A stretch of 24,923 nucleotides of DNA from Anaerolineaceae bacterium (GCA_003448875.1 DLXG01000194.1:1-24923), one strand, 5' to 3'; counted from the first letter of the stretch, positions 1-6,260 are shown. Notes: generated by a model from the letters alone, not told the origin. A program made the numbers and translations.

Positions 1-275
1 TTGATCATGTGTTGCGGCTCGGGCCTGCGGCTATTCCGTCCCGTCCTGGCAGGGTCTTCGTACACCTGGTAGATTTGCCAGCCCTTTGTTTTGGCATACT
101 CTTCAGAGCGATCCGGCTGAATATCCAACGAATAACCATGAGCGCGGTGATCGATCCGTGACACGCGTGTGTAAATCCCTACCATTTCCGCGCCATCAGG
201 CCGGTTCAATTCTTTTACGTATCCCTGGATTTTCCTATTCAGATCATCCAGGCTGTTTGGGATAAAATCCAACAT
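1..275 (-). CDS. Serine site-specific recombinase, N-terminal part (cut by window edge)
   Basis: The first 91 residues are visible and the frame is open to the left edge. The sequence shows the start of a serine recombinase catalytic domain: a GIYTRVS motif ending at residue 39 (nucleophile Ser39), then the family signature GYSLD-x-Q, a YAKTKGW stretch, YEDPARTGR and a closing RRPEPQHMI. The GYSLxxQ...GW...Y.D...TG...RP spacing is typical of large serine integrases/transposases, which cut and rejoin DNA through a 5'-phosphoserine intermediate. A leader of about 30 residues precedes the catalytic core. The ATG lies 12 nt after the stop of the 71-aa gene, with a weak AGGATAGG-type ribosome site. 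It is the last visible gene of an operon behind a ComA-box promoter. Whether it is an integrase, transposase or resolvase depends on the missing C-terminus. Confidence 0.88.
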   Translation of the reverse strand, partial: MLDFIPNSLDDLNRKIQGYVKELNRPDGAEMVGIYTRVSRIDHRAHGYSLDIQPDRSEEYAKTKGWQIYQVYEDPARTGRNSRRPEPQHMI

Positions 276-287
276 TGTCAACCTATC

Positions 288-503
288 CTAATTGTTCGAA
301 TTCTTTTCCGATGTTGTTTCATTTTGAGTGTCGGTCGGTTGACCTTTCTCTTCACCCAAAAAGTCTAGATCGTCTTCAACCACCTTGCCTGTAATCCTCC
401 GGAGAGCTAAAGCCAGTTCATAGCAAAACTCACGGATTTTCTCCTGCGTGGCATGATCTGCCCTGGGGCCTTGCGGTTTGTCATCTGGTGCGCTGGCATT
501 CAT
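288..503 (-). CDS. Hypothetical 71-aa protein, middle gene of the recombinase operon
   Basis: I do not recognise a family. The product is small and hydrophilic: a Pro/Asp/Lys-rich start, one predicted amphipathic helix around residues 18-40 (EKIREFCYELALALRRITGK), and an acidic, Asn/Thr/Glu-rich tail that looks disordered. The start at 503 is chosen because GGAGG sits 6 nt upstream; a longer reading to 548 lacks such a site. It overlaps the preceding 138-aa gene by 23 bases and ends 12 bases before the recombinase start, so it is very likely cotranscribed and translationally coupled. By position it could be an accessory or directionality factor for the recombinase, but no motif in the sequence shows this. 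Confidence 0.7.
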   Translation of the reverse strand: MNASAPDDKPQGPRADHATQEKIREFCYELALALRRITGKVVEDDLDFLGEEKGQPTDTQNETTSEKNSNN

Positions 504-897
504 CGGCCACCTCCAAAAGTTTTTCAGCCAATTGCCCCAACAATGCATTAATAGTTCGCCCCTGATCCAATTGATCTGCTTGTTTGGCTTGCACAGAACG
601 CACGCTTTGAGCCAAATACTTCACTGCTACGTGTAAACCATCGATTTGCCGAAGGAGCGTATCGGTAGGCGCGATATCGTTTGTCGACATTGCGCTAACC
701 ACATTTTCGATCGTTGTGCTGACGAACAACGAGCTCCAAGCGATGCGCTGAAGTTCTACGCTCATTGCTTTCAGGCGGGATGAATTAAGGTTTGCATTGT
801 CTTGATCAAATTGATCTGCAAGTTTATGCAGCGACTCTGATACACCTAATACCTTGGTGTTCAGCACCTGGTCGATATCGTAATCACGATCGTTCAT
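481..897 (-). CDS. Hypothetical 138-aa helical protein, first gene of the ComA-box operon
   Basis: No family recognised. The protein reads as almost entirely alpha-helical, with heptad-like Leu/Val/Ala spacing across residues 15-75 and 80-135. It has no signal peptide, no obvious membrane segment and no Cys cluster. It begins MNDRDYDIDQV and ends in a charged helix. The start has a GAGG ribosome site 5-6 nt upstream. It is the first gene downstream of a promoter with a perfect TATAAT and two perfect ComA-type palindromes, so it is the most directly controlled target of the local quorum-sensing regulator. It is followed, with overlap, by the 71-aa gene and the serine recombinase. A structural or regulatory partner of the recombinase is possible but is inference from position only. 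Confidence 0.75.
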   Translation of the reverse strand: MNDRDYDIDQVLNTKVLGVSESLHKLADQFDQDNANLNSSRLKAMSVELQRIAWSSLFVSTTIENVVSAMSTNDIAPTDTLLRQIDGLHVAVKYLAQSVRSVQAKQADQLDQGRTINALLGQLAEKLLEVADECQRTR

Positions 898-959
898 GGA
901 TACCTCGATGAGTAGAGTAGCGGTTTTGACGTGAAGTTCTCTCGTTTCAACCGGACGAG

Positions 960-988
960 ATTATAGGTTCAAGGGTCGATTATGCTAG
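960..988 (-). promoter_or_regulatory. Promoter of the recombinase operon (-10 TATAAT)
   Basis: Read leftward, a perfect TATAAT occupies 965-960. A weak -35 (CTAGCA, 988-983) lies 17 bp upstream, as expected for an activator-dependent promoter. The ComA half-site ends 33 nt upstream of the -10. The predicted transcript starts near 953, about 55 nt before the ATG at 897. Confidence 0.7.
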
Positions 989-998
989 CTGTCCAAAC

Positions 999-1056
999 CC
1001 GCAAGAAAGGTTGCGGATTCCCGCAAAAAATCGACTTTCATTGCGGAAACCCGCAA
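999..1056 (-). promoter_or_regulatory. ComA-box array 1 (two palindromes plus half-site)
   Basis: Perfect palindromes TTGCGG-AAAC-CCGCAA (1041-1056) and TTGCGG-ATTC-CCGCAA (1011-1026) are separated by 14 nt. A lone CCGCAA half-site (999-1004) follows after 6 nt. TTGCGG-N4-CCGCAA is the established Bacillus subtilis ComA recognition sequence. The array sits just upstream of the leftward promoter of the 138-aa/71-aa/recombinase operon, in activator position. An array of identical geometry precedes the comX-like gene. Confidence 0.88.
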
Positions 1057-1065
1057 GTGCCAGAT

Positions 1066-1098
1066 AATAAAAAAGCCCCAGCAAAAAAGCGCCGGGGC
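1066..1098 (-). terminator. Rho-independent terminator of the comXQPA-like operon
   Basis: On the minus strand an 8-bp GC-rich stem (1098-1091 pairing with 1082-1075, one G-U pair) encloses an 8-nt loop. It is followed directly by six T residues and an AT-rich tail. It lies 23 nt past the comA-like stop codon and 10 nt before ComA-box array 1, so it separates the two leftward transcription units. Confidence 0.88.
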
Positions 1099-1120
1099 CT
1101 GAGTTTGTAATTCGCGTAAG

Positions 1121-1753
1121 CTAAAGTATGCCGTGTTCTTGCGCCCAACGCACCGCGCTGGGTCTGGTGGTGACTCCTAATTTGTCGTAAATGTTAGATA
1201 TGTGGAATTCGACAGTTCGCTCCGCCATATGAGTGCGAGAAGCAATGTCTCTTGTACTTAAGCCATCCGCAATCAACCGGATTACTTCACACTCTTTTTC
1301 TGTCAGAACACCGGAATTCGTTTCTGATGGAATATCGCGAAACTTTCCCATCATCAAGGTTGCTACGGAAGGGCCTACCCAATTCCTGCCTTTGGTAACA
1401 GAACGAATCGCTTCTGGGACTACAAATGGATCTTCCTCTTTCAGAATGTAGCCGTGTGCGCCGGCTTTCAGGATGGACGTGATCGTTCCTTTATCTCCAT
1501 GGGCTGTCAGCACCAACACTTTTATGGCAGGATGGCTTTTACCCAGCCGTCTGATAACGTCCACGGCTTTGATCCCTGGCATACTGATATCAAGAATCAC
1601 CACATCAAGCGGCGCTTCATTCACCTTTGCAATCACCTCATCGCCATCAACTGCCTCGCCCACAATTTCAAAGTCAGCATGACGTGACAATTCGGTTTTT
1701 AGGCCGGAGCGGAAAATCGGATGATCGTCCGCAATTAAAATACGCGTTCTCAA
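1121..1753 (-). CDS. comA: ComA-like response regulator (NarL/LuxR family)
   Basis: Cytoplasmic transcription factor of 210 aa with two domains. The receiver domain spans residues 1-120, with acidic pocket DD at 9-10, phospho-acceptor Asp55 (ILDISMPG), a Thr near 85 and Lys near 107 (YILKEE). A LuxR-type helix-turn-helix covers about 145-210 (LTEKECEVIRLIADG, then ERTVEFHISNIYDKLGV). Length, Asp55 and the closing GIL resemble B. subtilis ComA (214 aa, Asp55, ending GVL, from memory). The start is a TTG at 1753 with GGAGG 5 nt upstream; an ATG at 1837 would lie inside the kinase gene and lacks a site. It follows the kinase by about 20 nt. Perfect ComA boxes flank the module, which supports the assignment. 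Likely role: once phosphorylated by the adjacent kinase, it activates both box-containing promoters. Confidence 0.88.
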   Translation of the reverse strand: MRTRILIADDHPIFRSGLKTELSRHADFEIVGEAVDGDEVIAKVNEAPLDVVILDISMPGIKAVDVIRRLGKSHPAIKVLVLTAHGDKGTITSILKAGAHGYILKEEDPFVVPEAIRSVTKGRNWVGPSVATLMMGKFRDIPSETNSGVLTEKECEVIRLIADGLSTRDIASRTHMAERTVEFHISNIYDKLGVTTRPSAVRWAQEHGIL

Positions 1754-1773
1754 ATCTACCTCCAATAAGGTTA

Positions 1774-4125
1774 TTAAATTGGAACCTGGGCCGACAGGAT
1801 ACATCCCTGGCCCGGGCTCGATGAAATCGACAAACAACCATTCACAGCTTCTACCATTTCCTTGATGCCTATCAGACCGTAGTGTCTGTCTGGAACCAGT
1901 AGCTCCAGACGATCGGGCACCGTGAAACCCTTTCCGTTATCTGTTACCATCACCGAAACCTGTTCCGATGTGACTTTGACCCACACCTCTACATGATCGG
2001 CATGGGCGTGTTTATGAACGTTGACCAGGCTTTCCTGAACCAAACGGTAGATGCATAGCTTTACATCTTCGCCCATTTCCTGATTTTCATTTCCCTCGAT
2101 GAAGGCGCGGACCTTGAAATCGGCGTTTTCTTCAACCTCAGAGATTTTGGACTGAATGGCCTCAAAGAAATCGAGAACATCTAGCGTTGGTGGGCGCAAA
2201 TCATTACAGATTTGCCTTAACACACCGATCAGCTCTCGAACTTCGGTCTGCGCTTTCACGAGGTTTTCAGTTTGAACGCCATTCAATTGAGTCCGAATCT
2301 CAGCCATCTGGTAATTTAATCCGGCTAACGACTGGATGACCAGATCGTGTAAGTCGCGGGCTAATCGCTTTCGCTCCTCTTCACGACCGCGCAAAACTTG
2401 CCGGTGCAGCCGGCTTATCTTCTCTAAATGCTTCTGGGCTTCGTCCAACAGCTTTACGTTCTCAAGAGTCACCTGGGCCTGGTGAATGACGACCTTCAGT
2501 ATTTCAAAATCAGCCTCGCTCAGCGGTTCTCCATCCCGTTTTTCACCAAGAAAGAGAACGCCAAACATTTGCCCGTCTTTCCCTTTCAAAGGAACCAGGT
2601 GCGTTGGATGGACCCCATTCTTCAATATGGCCAACGGATAGGCGGTGGCATATTCAGGATTCCAGGGTTGAAAATCGTTTAGTCCATTCGTGAAAAGTGC
2701 CTCTACATCGGCAAGGTTACAAAACTGATCATCCGGTAGAATTTCTGTCCGGACGGTAAGGCCATGTTCATACGTGGACCTTATCCTGTCGGACAAAATA
2801 AGATTTACCGTTTCCAGACGCATGGATTGCCCAATCACCTGGGCCAGGGATGCCCCGATCGATTCTTGATTATGCTCAGTTGTGGTCAAGGAGTGCCTCG
2901 TTTGTTCGACTACAGTGCGGAAATCGTACCATCCACCATACAGGATCTGGTTGACAAATCGCGTCAGGCTGCCGTAAAGTTTGACTGCGGAACCGGCGAG
3001 AATGACCGTGGTAACCAAACCCCACGCCGGAGATTGGGTTATCGTTGCAGAGATGAACCTTGATGATATAGAGAAGAAAAGGGAATAAAAACCGGTGAGC
3101 AGCAATAAAACCAAAACGATTGCTAACCCCCGGTTGATGGTTTCTTTTACGCCAATCAATTTATACCGGTAGATCGCGAAGCCATACCCGAGGGGAATGG
3201 CCAAAAGGGCAAGAAACGCCAGGTCAAAGGATACCCAGGGATGCCCCAGGATGAGCTGCGGGATCAGGATCATCGTGACAACCGGCAGGATACCGATCAA
3301 ACTGCTCAAGGTGATGATCCCCACCTGGTTGCGTTCGATCACGTTGGAAGATTTACGATAGGATTGTGCCAGCATCCAAATAACCGCGAAGATATCGATG
3401 GCGAAAACTGCAATCGTCGCAGCCCACATAAACGAGACTGGCAAAAGGACTATGCCTGAGATTTTCTCCGTCAGGTAGATAGAGCTGATCAATGCCGTAA
3501 CCAAGAACAAAACGGAACCGATTTGACGCTTCTTCAACAAGTCTATTCGTTTCGGAAAAACCAGATGGAGCTGGACTGCCGCCAGTCCTAACCATAAAAG
3601 GCCGCAGTGGAGTCCGATCTTAATCCACTCAGGACCATACGCGCTGATTGCGCCAGACGTCAGGGTTACCACTGCGATCTGGCAAAGTAGAAAGAAGAGG
3701 ATGGCTTGCTGTCTGGCCCGACTGAATGCCAGCACATAACTGCCGGCAATCCAGAAGCCCAGTGCAACAAGAAATGGAGGGATGCGTCCTAAGATGGCTT
3801 TTATGTTCGATTGGGCGATTTGGACATCCAGTTCATGCGTTTGTCCATCACGCTCTACTTCGATCGAAAGGATTTGCCCGGGTGTTGTTCCCGGTAATTT
3901 ATACCAGTCTGCGCGGGGTATCTCTCCAATCCCTGTGATCCGATCGCCAACCCGGAACACTTTTGAAGAGGGATGTCCGGTGTCGATGGCATATACGACG
4001 CCGGACGGATATCCCCAGTATGCCCCAATACTCGGTTTCTGCACGGCCAGCGCAACAGCCCACCCAATCAATACGAGTGTGAACAGAGAGAAGACGTGCA
4101 GAAACACGAGCAGGGATTTTCTCAA
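1774..4125 (-). CDS. comP: ComP-like membrane sensor histidine kinase
   Basis: A 783-aa inner-membrane kinase. Order of parts: one N-terminal membrane helix (about 5-28); a PDZ-like extracytoplasmic region (about 35-105, with VGDRITGIG); roughly eight or nine further membrane helices (about 110-390); a GAF-like region and coiled coil (about 400-580); a HisKA_3 dimerisation helix with phospho-acceptor His593 (RKRLARDLHDLV); and a HATPase domain with an N-box near Asn702 and DNGKGF near 729-734. A TM-PDZ-multiTM-HisKA_3 plan is also that of Bacillus ComP, the receptor for prenylated ComX. It probably detects the peptide outside and phosphorylates the next gene's product. The start is TTG, overlapping the ComQ-like stop as TTGA with AGGAG upstream, so translation is coupled. 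Another lipid-like or peptide ligand cannot be excluded. Confidence 0.88.
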   Translation of the reverse strand: MRKSLLVFLHVFSLFTLVLIGWAVALAVQKPSIGAYWGYPSGVVYAIDTGHPSSKVFRVGDRITGIGEIPRADWYKLPGTTPGQILSIEVERDGQTHELDVQIAQSNIKAILGRIPPFLVALGFWIAGSYVLAFSRARQQAILFFLLCQIAVVTLTSGAISAYGPEWIKIGLHCGLLWLGLAAVQLHLVFPKRIDLLKKRQIGSVLFLVTALISSIYLTEKISGIVLLPVSFMWAATIAVFAIDIFAVIWMLAQSYRKSSNVIERNQVGIITLSSLIGILPVVTMILIPQLILGHPWVSFDLAFLALLAIPLGYGFAIYRYKLIGVKETINRGLAIVLVLLLLTGFYSLFFSISSRFISATITQSPAWGLVTTVILAGSAVKLYGSLTRFVNQILYGGWYDFRTVVEQTRHSLTTTEHNQESIGASLAQVIGQSMRLETVNLILSDRIRSTYEHGLTVRTEILPDDQFCNLADVEALFTNGLNDFQPWNPEYATAYPLAILKNGVHPTHLVPLKGKDGQMFGVLFLGEKRDGEPLSEADFEILKVVIHQAQVTLENVKLLDEAQKHLEKISRLHRQVLRGREEERKRLARDLHDLVIQSLAGLNYQMAEIRTQLNGVQTENLVKAQTEVRELIGVLRQICNDLRPPTLDVLDFFEAIQSKISEVEENADFKVRAFIEGNENQEMGEDVKLCIYRLVQESLVNVHKHAHADHVEVWVKVTSEQVSVMVTDNGKGFTVPDRLELLVPDRHYGLIGIKEMVEAVNGCLSISSSPGQGCILSAQVPI

Positions 4126-5066
4126 TTTACACTTGCTCCTAACCAGGAAAGATGATTCAAGATCGCCAGGATTTGTTCGCGAGGACCCAAAGCAAGTTGA
4201 ATGGTGTTCAATTCATTTCTGGCCAATTCGGCGTACTTCAAGGCTTCCAGGCGCAGATACAGAATCAGGCTGTTATTTAGGGGAACCGTCTGTGGCTGAT
4301 TGGATGAGGAAGGAGATCGAGATGCCCCATGACATGCACTGATATGAGCAAGATAGGCTTTGGCCAACGGGCTCAAGATCGGTTTTCTATCCTCATGATT
4401 TAGGTCTTGGCCAAGATCCTCTATGTCATCCGAGATTTGGATAATCGTTCCCAGACAGCGCCCAAAATTCTCCATCGTGCGCAGGCGTTCGGATTGGTTA
4501 GTGGCAGCGCGGGTTCCAACGTAACAGGCCAGGGCGAAAGCTGAACCGGACTTGGCTTCGGCGATCTGCCAGCAGGTGGATAGATCGGGGCTGGCGACCG
4601 AAAGATCTAGATGCTGGCCCGAACACACCGCTAGAACCGTTTCTTGAAACGCTCGCTGGATATCCCAGGCTGCGCCGGCATCCACACAATCCAGTTCGAG
4701 GTGGTTAAGGATCCACTCCGCCACAAAAATCATACCGGTGGATAGGTTTGTGTAGATACCCCGTGCACTCTGATGTACGCCGATCACCTCTAGTTCCTGA
4801 TCTTCGACTTTATCCAGCAGATGCGCTGCTAACTCAAGCAAATACCAGGCGCTTGCGACGCCAACAGCACGTTTGGGATCTACTCCGTTGGCTTCACAGC
4901 ACAAGAAGGGGAGATAGGCTGGCGGTTTGCAGACTTCAAAGTGCTTGAATTGCGCCGTCAAGTGGCGTTCTGCCACCGTTTGAAGCAGTTGCCGGTAAGT
5001 GGGCGTAAGGTCCAGGCGACCGAGCGCGAACTCCACGCGTTCGATGATCAACGCATCTACGTTCAT
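4122..5066 (-). CDS. comQ: ComQ-like polyprenyl synthase/prenyltransferase
   Basis: A 314-aa member of the trans-isoprenyl diphosphate synthase fold. Visible motifs: a first acidic motif DKVED (near residue 91), aligning with DDLED of Bacillus ComQ; GQHLDLS (near 150), matching ComQ GQHDD; an AKSGSAFALACYVGTRAA helix, as in ComQ KCGSLIALA; and a second acidic motif QISDDIED (near 210) that would bind Mg-diphosphate. In Bacillus, ComQ attaches an isoprenyl group to a Trp of ComX and is needed for its maturation. Only 4 nt separate this ATG from the stop of the peptide gene, and its stop overlaps the kinase start, so peptide, enzyme and receptor are made together. Against this call: an ordinary short-chain prenyl synthase would show similar motifs. 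The neighbours decide in favour of ComQ. Confidence 0.85.
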   Translation of the reverse strand: MNVDALIIERVEFALGRLDLTPTYRQLLQTVAERHLTAQFKHFEVCKPPAYLPFLCCEANGVDPKRAVGVASAWYLLELAAHLLDKVEDQELEVIGVHQSARGIYTNLSTGMIFVAEWILNHLELDCVDAGAAWDIQRAFQETVLAVCSGQHLDLSVASPDLSTCWQIAEAKSGSAFALACYVGTRAATNQSERLRTMENFGRCLGTIIQISDDIEDLGQDLNHEDRKPILSPLAKAYLAHISACHGASRSPSSSNQPQTVPLNNSLILYLRLEALKYAELARNELNTIQLALGPREQILAILNHLSWLGASVN

Positions 5067-5070
5067 GGTC

Positions 5071-5277
5071 TCAAATAACCCAGGGTTCGGCCGTGAGCAT
5101 CACATTGCCAGCGCGGGAAATATGACCGGGCAGAGCCAGAAGGGTTTCCAGGGCTTTTTTCTCTGTCTTTTCCAAAGTGATGCCGGCTTGCTGAAGCGCT
5201 TCTTCCGCGTTTTGCTGCAGCAGCGCAGCGAAAGAAACATCCGTAGAAATCCGATAGGCAACGGTTGCGAGTGTCAT
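5071..5277 (-). CDS. comX: ComX-like pheromone precursor, 68 aa
   Basis: Small precursor peptide with a leader-like N-terminal part: SFAALLQQNAEEALQQAG, then an E-rich helix KTEKKALETLLAL. This is the F..L..NxEEAL...G..L...E..AL pattern seen in ComX and in NHLP-clan leader peptides. The C-terminus is LTAEPWVI. The only Trp (Trp66) is third from the end, as in B. subtilis ComX168, which ends QWGD with Trp prenylated; there is no Cys. The start at 5277 has GAGAGG 8 nt upstream. A longer in-frame reading to 5529 would run through the promoter and ComA boxes. The gene abuts the ComQ-like gene (4 nt). Expected fate: prenylation on Trp66 and cleavage to a short C-terminal peptide sensed by the ComP-like kinase. 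The cleavage site and prenyl length cannot be read from sequence. Confidence 0.82.
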   Translation of the reverse strand: MTLATVAYRISTDVSFAALLQQNAEEALQQAGITLEKTEKKALETLLALPGHISRAGNVMLTAEPWVI

Positions 5278-5315
5278 TTCAATACCTCTCAAAGTGGATT
5301 TGGAATTACTCGCCA

Positions 5316-5344
5316 AGTTTATCCGCGCCCTTTGAGATCGATAA
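5316..5344 (-). promoter_or_regulatory. Promoter of the comXQPA-like operon
   Basis: Read leftward, a -10-like TAAACT (5321-5316) lies 33 nt below the ComA half-site. That is exactly the distance found at the recombinase-operon promoter with its perfect TATAAT. The -35 region (TTATCG, 5344-5339) is poor, as expected for activator dependence. The ATG follows about 40 nt later. Confidence 0.55.
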
Positions 5345-5354
5345 CTGGGATAGT

Positions 5355-5412
5355 CCGCAAGAATCGTTGCGGATTCCCGCAAATTTTGGCCCTTGATTGC
5401 GGATTCCCGCAA
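5355..5412 (-). promoter_or_regulatory. ComA-box array 2 (two palindromes plus half-site)
   Basis: Two identical palindromes TTGCGG-ATTC-CCGCAA occupy 5397-5412 and 5367-5382, separated by 14 nt. A CCGCAA half-site at 5355-5360 follows after 6 nt. Spacing is identical to array 1 at 999-1056. The array lies upstream of the comX-like gene, implying positive autoregulation by the ComA-like regulator. Confidence 0.88.
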
Positions 5413-5416
5413 TCCG

Positions 5417-5450
5417 TAAACAAAATAAACCTCCTTTGGTGAAGGAGGTT
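5417..5450 (-). terminator. Rho-independent terminator after the XRE gene
   Basis: A perfect 9-bp inverted repeat AACCTCCTT/AAGGAGGTT (5428-5436 and 5442-5450) with a 5-nt loop is followed leftward by TATTTTGTTT. It ends the leftward transcript of the XRE-family gene and insulates ComA-box array 2, which starts a few bases further on. Confidence 0.78.
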
Positions 5451-5534
5451 GCTTTGACTGTTGGACCCGGGAAGTTGTGTTCGGTTGAATTTTCCGGCCC
5501 GATAGATCAAGAGGAAAAGAGACTCCCAAATAAG

Positions 5535-5873
5535 CTAGCCCTCTTCAACTACAATCTCGGCCAATTTCACGATCTTTTTGCGGTAGTTTGGTGAAGTTGA
5601 GCCGTATATGTGTTTCAACCGTTCAAATTCCGTGTCCAGGTCTGGAGTAGGTGGAATCAAGCCGGCCGCTATAAAAACCACAACAGGATTCACATGCAAT
5701 GCGCTTGCTATCTTTGCGCATGCTTGCCATTTTGGCAGAAATCCCTTCCGTGCTCTACTGAACACAGAATGTGACATCTTCGCCAATTTAGCCAGTTGGT
5801 GATCCGTCAGGTGATTCCTGGCGAGCTCTTCGTCCAACCACTTTATGAAAGCTTCCGTTCTTTCTTTAGTCAT
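5535..5873 (-). CDS. XRE/Cro-CI-like DNA-binding regulator, 112 aa
   Basis: Small cytoplasmic repressor-type protein. A helix-turn-helix lies at about residues 22-65 (TDHQLAKLAKMSHSVFSRARKG, then QACAKIASALHVNP), followed by a hydrophobic PVVVFIAAGLIPP linker and a charged C-terminal helix. The pattern is that of Cro/CI-family regulators common on phages and integrative elements. An AGGGA ribosome site lies about 8 nt upstream of the ATG. It is transcribed leftward, divergent from the excisionase-like gene at 6039, and is closed by a strong terminator before the comX promoter. It therefore appears separate from the quorum-sensing operon. It may repress the divergent intergenic region, but its operator is not evident. 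The binding target and inducer are unknown. Confidence 0.82.
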   Translation of the reverse strand: MTKERTEAFIKWLDEELARNHLTDHQLAKLAKMSHSVFSRARKGFLPKWQACAKIASALHVNPVVVFIAAGLIPPTPDLDTEFERLKHIYGSTSPNYRKKIVKLAEIVVEEG

Positions 5874-5977
5874 AAAATCGTCCCTGGTGAGACCGAATTA
5901 TGACATTCAGAAAAGACTAATGCGGGTCAAGTATCGTGAACTAATAGACAATCTGTGATAATAAATGCCACAGTTTG

Positions 5978-6007
5978 ATAACAACTAACAACAACTCGAT
6001 ATATAAT
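5978..6007 (+). promoter_or_regulatory. Candidate rightward promoter for the excisionase-like gene
   Basis: ATAACA (5978-5983) and a perfect TATAAT (6002-6007) are separated by 18 bp in an AT-rich divergent intergenic region. The ATG at 6039 follows with a GAGAG ribosome site. The AACAA...TTGTT symmetry around the -10 could be an operator, but it is weak. Confidence 0.45.
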
Positions 6008-6038
6008 TGTTAAATCCTGCCAGGTTGCGAGAGAAAAA

Positions 6039-6260
6039 ATGGCCGACGATGCTTCTGAAATAATGACAATTGAAGAAGTGGCAAGATTTTTAAAAATCCC
6101 TCAATCGTCAATTTATAGGCTTGCACAACAGGGAAAAATACCTTGTTCAAAAATTGGCCGGCATTGGCGTTTTAGAAGAGTAACGATAGAAAAATGGTTT
6201 GATGAAACCTCTGCTCTTTATCAAACTAATAAACTATCTCCGAAACCAAATGCGGATTGA
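6039..6260 (+). CDS. Excisionase/MerR-like helix-turn-helix protein, 73 aa
   Basis: A single small winged-helix DNA-binding domain of the excisionase type: MTIEEVARFLKIPQSSIYRLAQQGKIPCSKIGRHWRF is the characteristic helix-turn-helix plus wing, and residues 46-55 carry the basic GRHWRFRR wing. Family members act as recombination directionality factors, phage excisionases, or small helpers of restriction-modification and methyltransferase operons. It stands 54 nt before the PLD/helicase gene in the same direction, so it may be the first gene of that operon. Its composition is more AT-rich than the helicase gene that follows. It could equally regulate or target the downstream defence-like genes or assist the recombinase at the left edge. 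The sequence alone does not decide. Confidence 0.8.
   Translation: MADDASEIMTIEEVARFLKIPQSSIYRLAQQGKIPCSKIGRHWRFRRVTIEKWFDETSALYQTNKLSPKPNAD

Noticed and set aside
470..475. Isolated TTGCGG half-sites inside genes (also at 12-17 and 11284-11289)
   Set aside because: They lack the partner CCGCAA at N4 spacing and lie in coding sequence; expected by chance.
1754..1837. Longer comA-like reading frame starting at 1837
   Set aside because: It overlaps the kinase C-terminus and has no ribosome site. GGAGG sits just before the TTG at 1753, directly ahead of the conserved receiver start.
5278..5529. N-terminal extension of the comX-like frame to 152 aa
   Set aside because: It would translate through the ComA boxes, promoter and upstream terminator. 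A good ribosome site stands only before the ATG at 5277.
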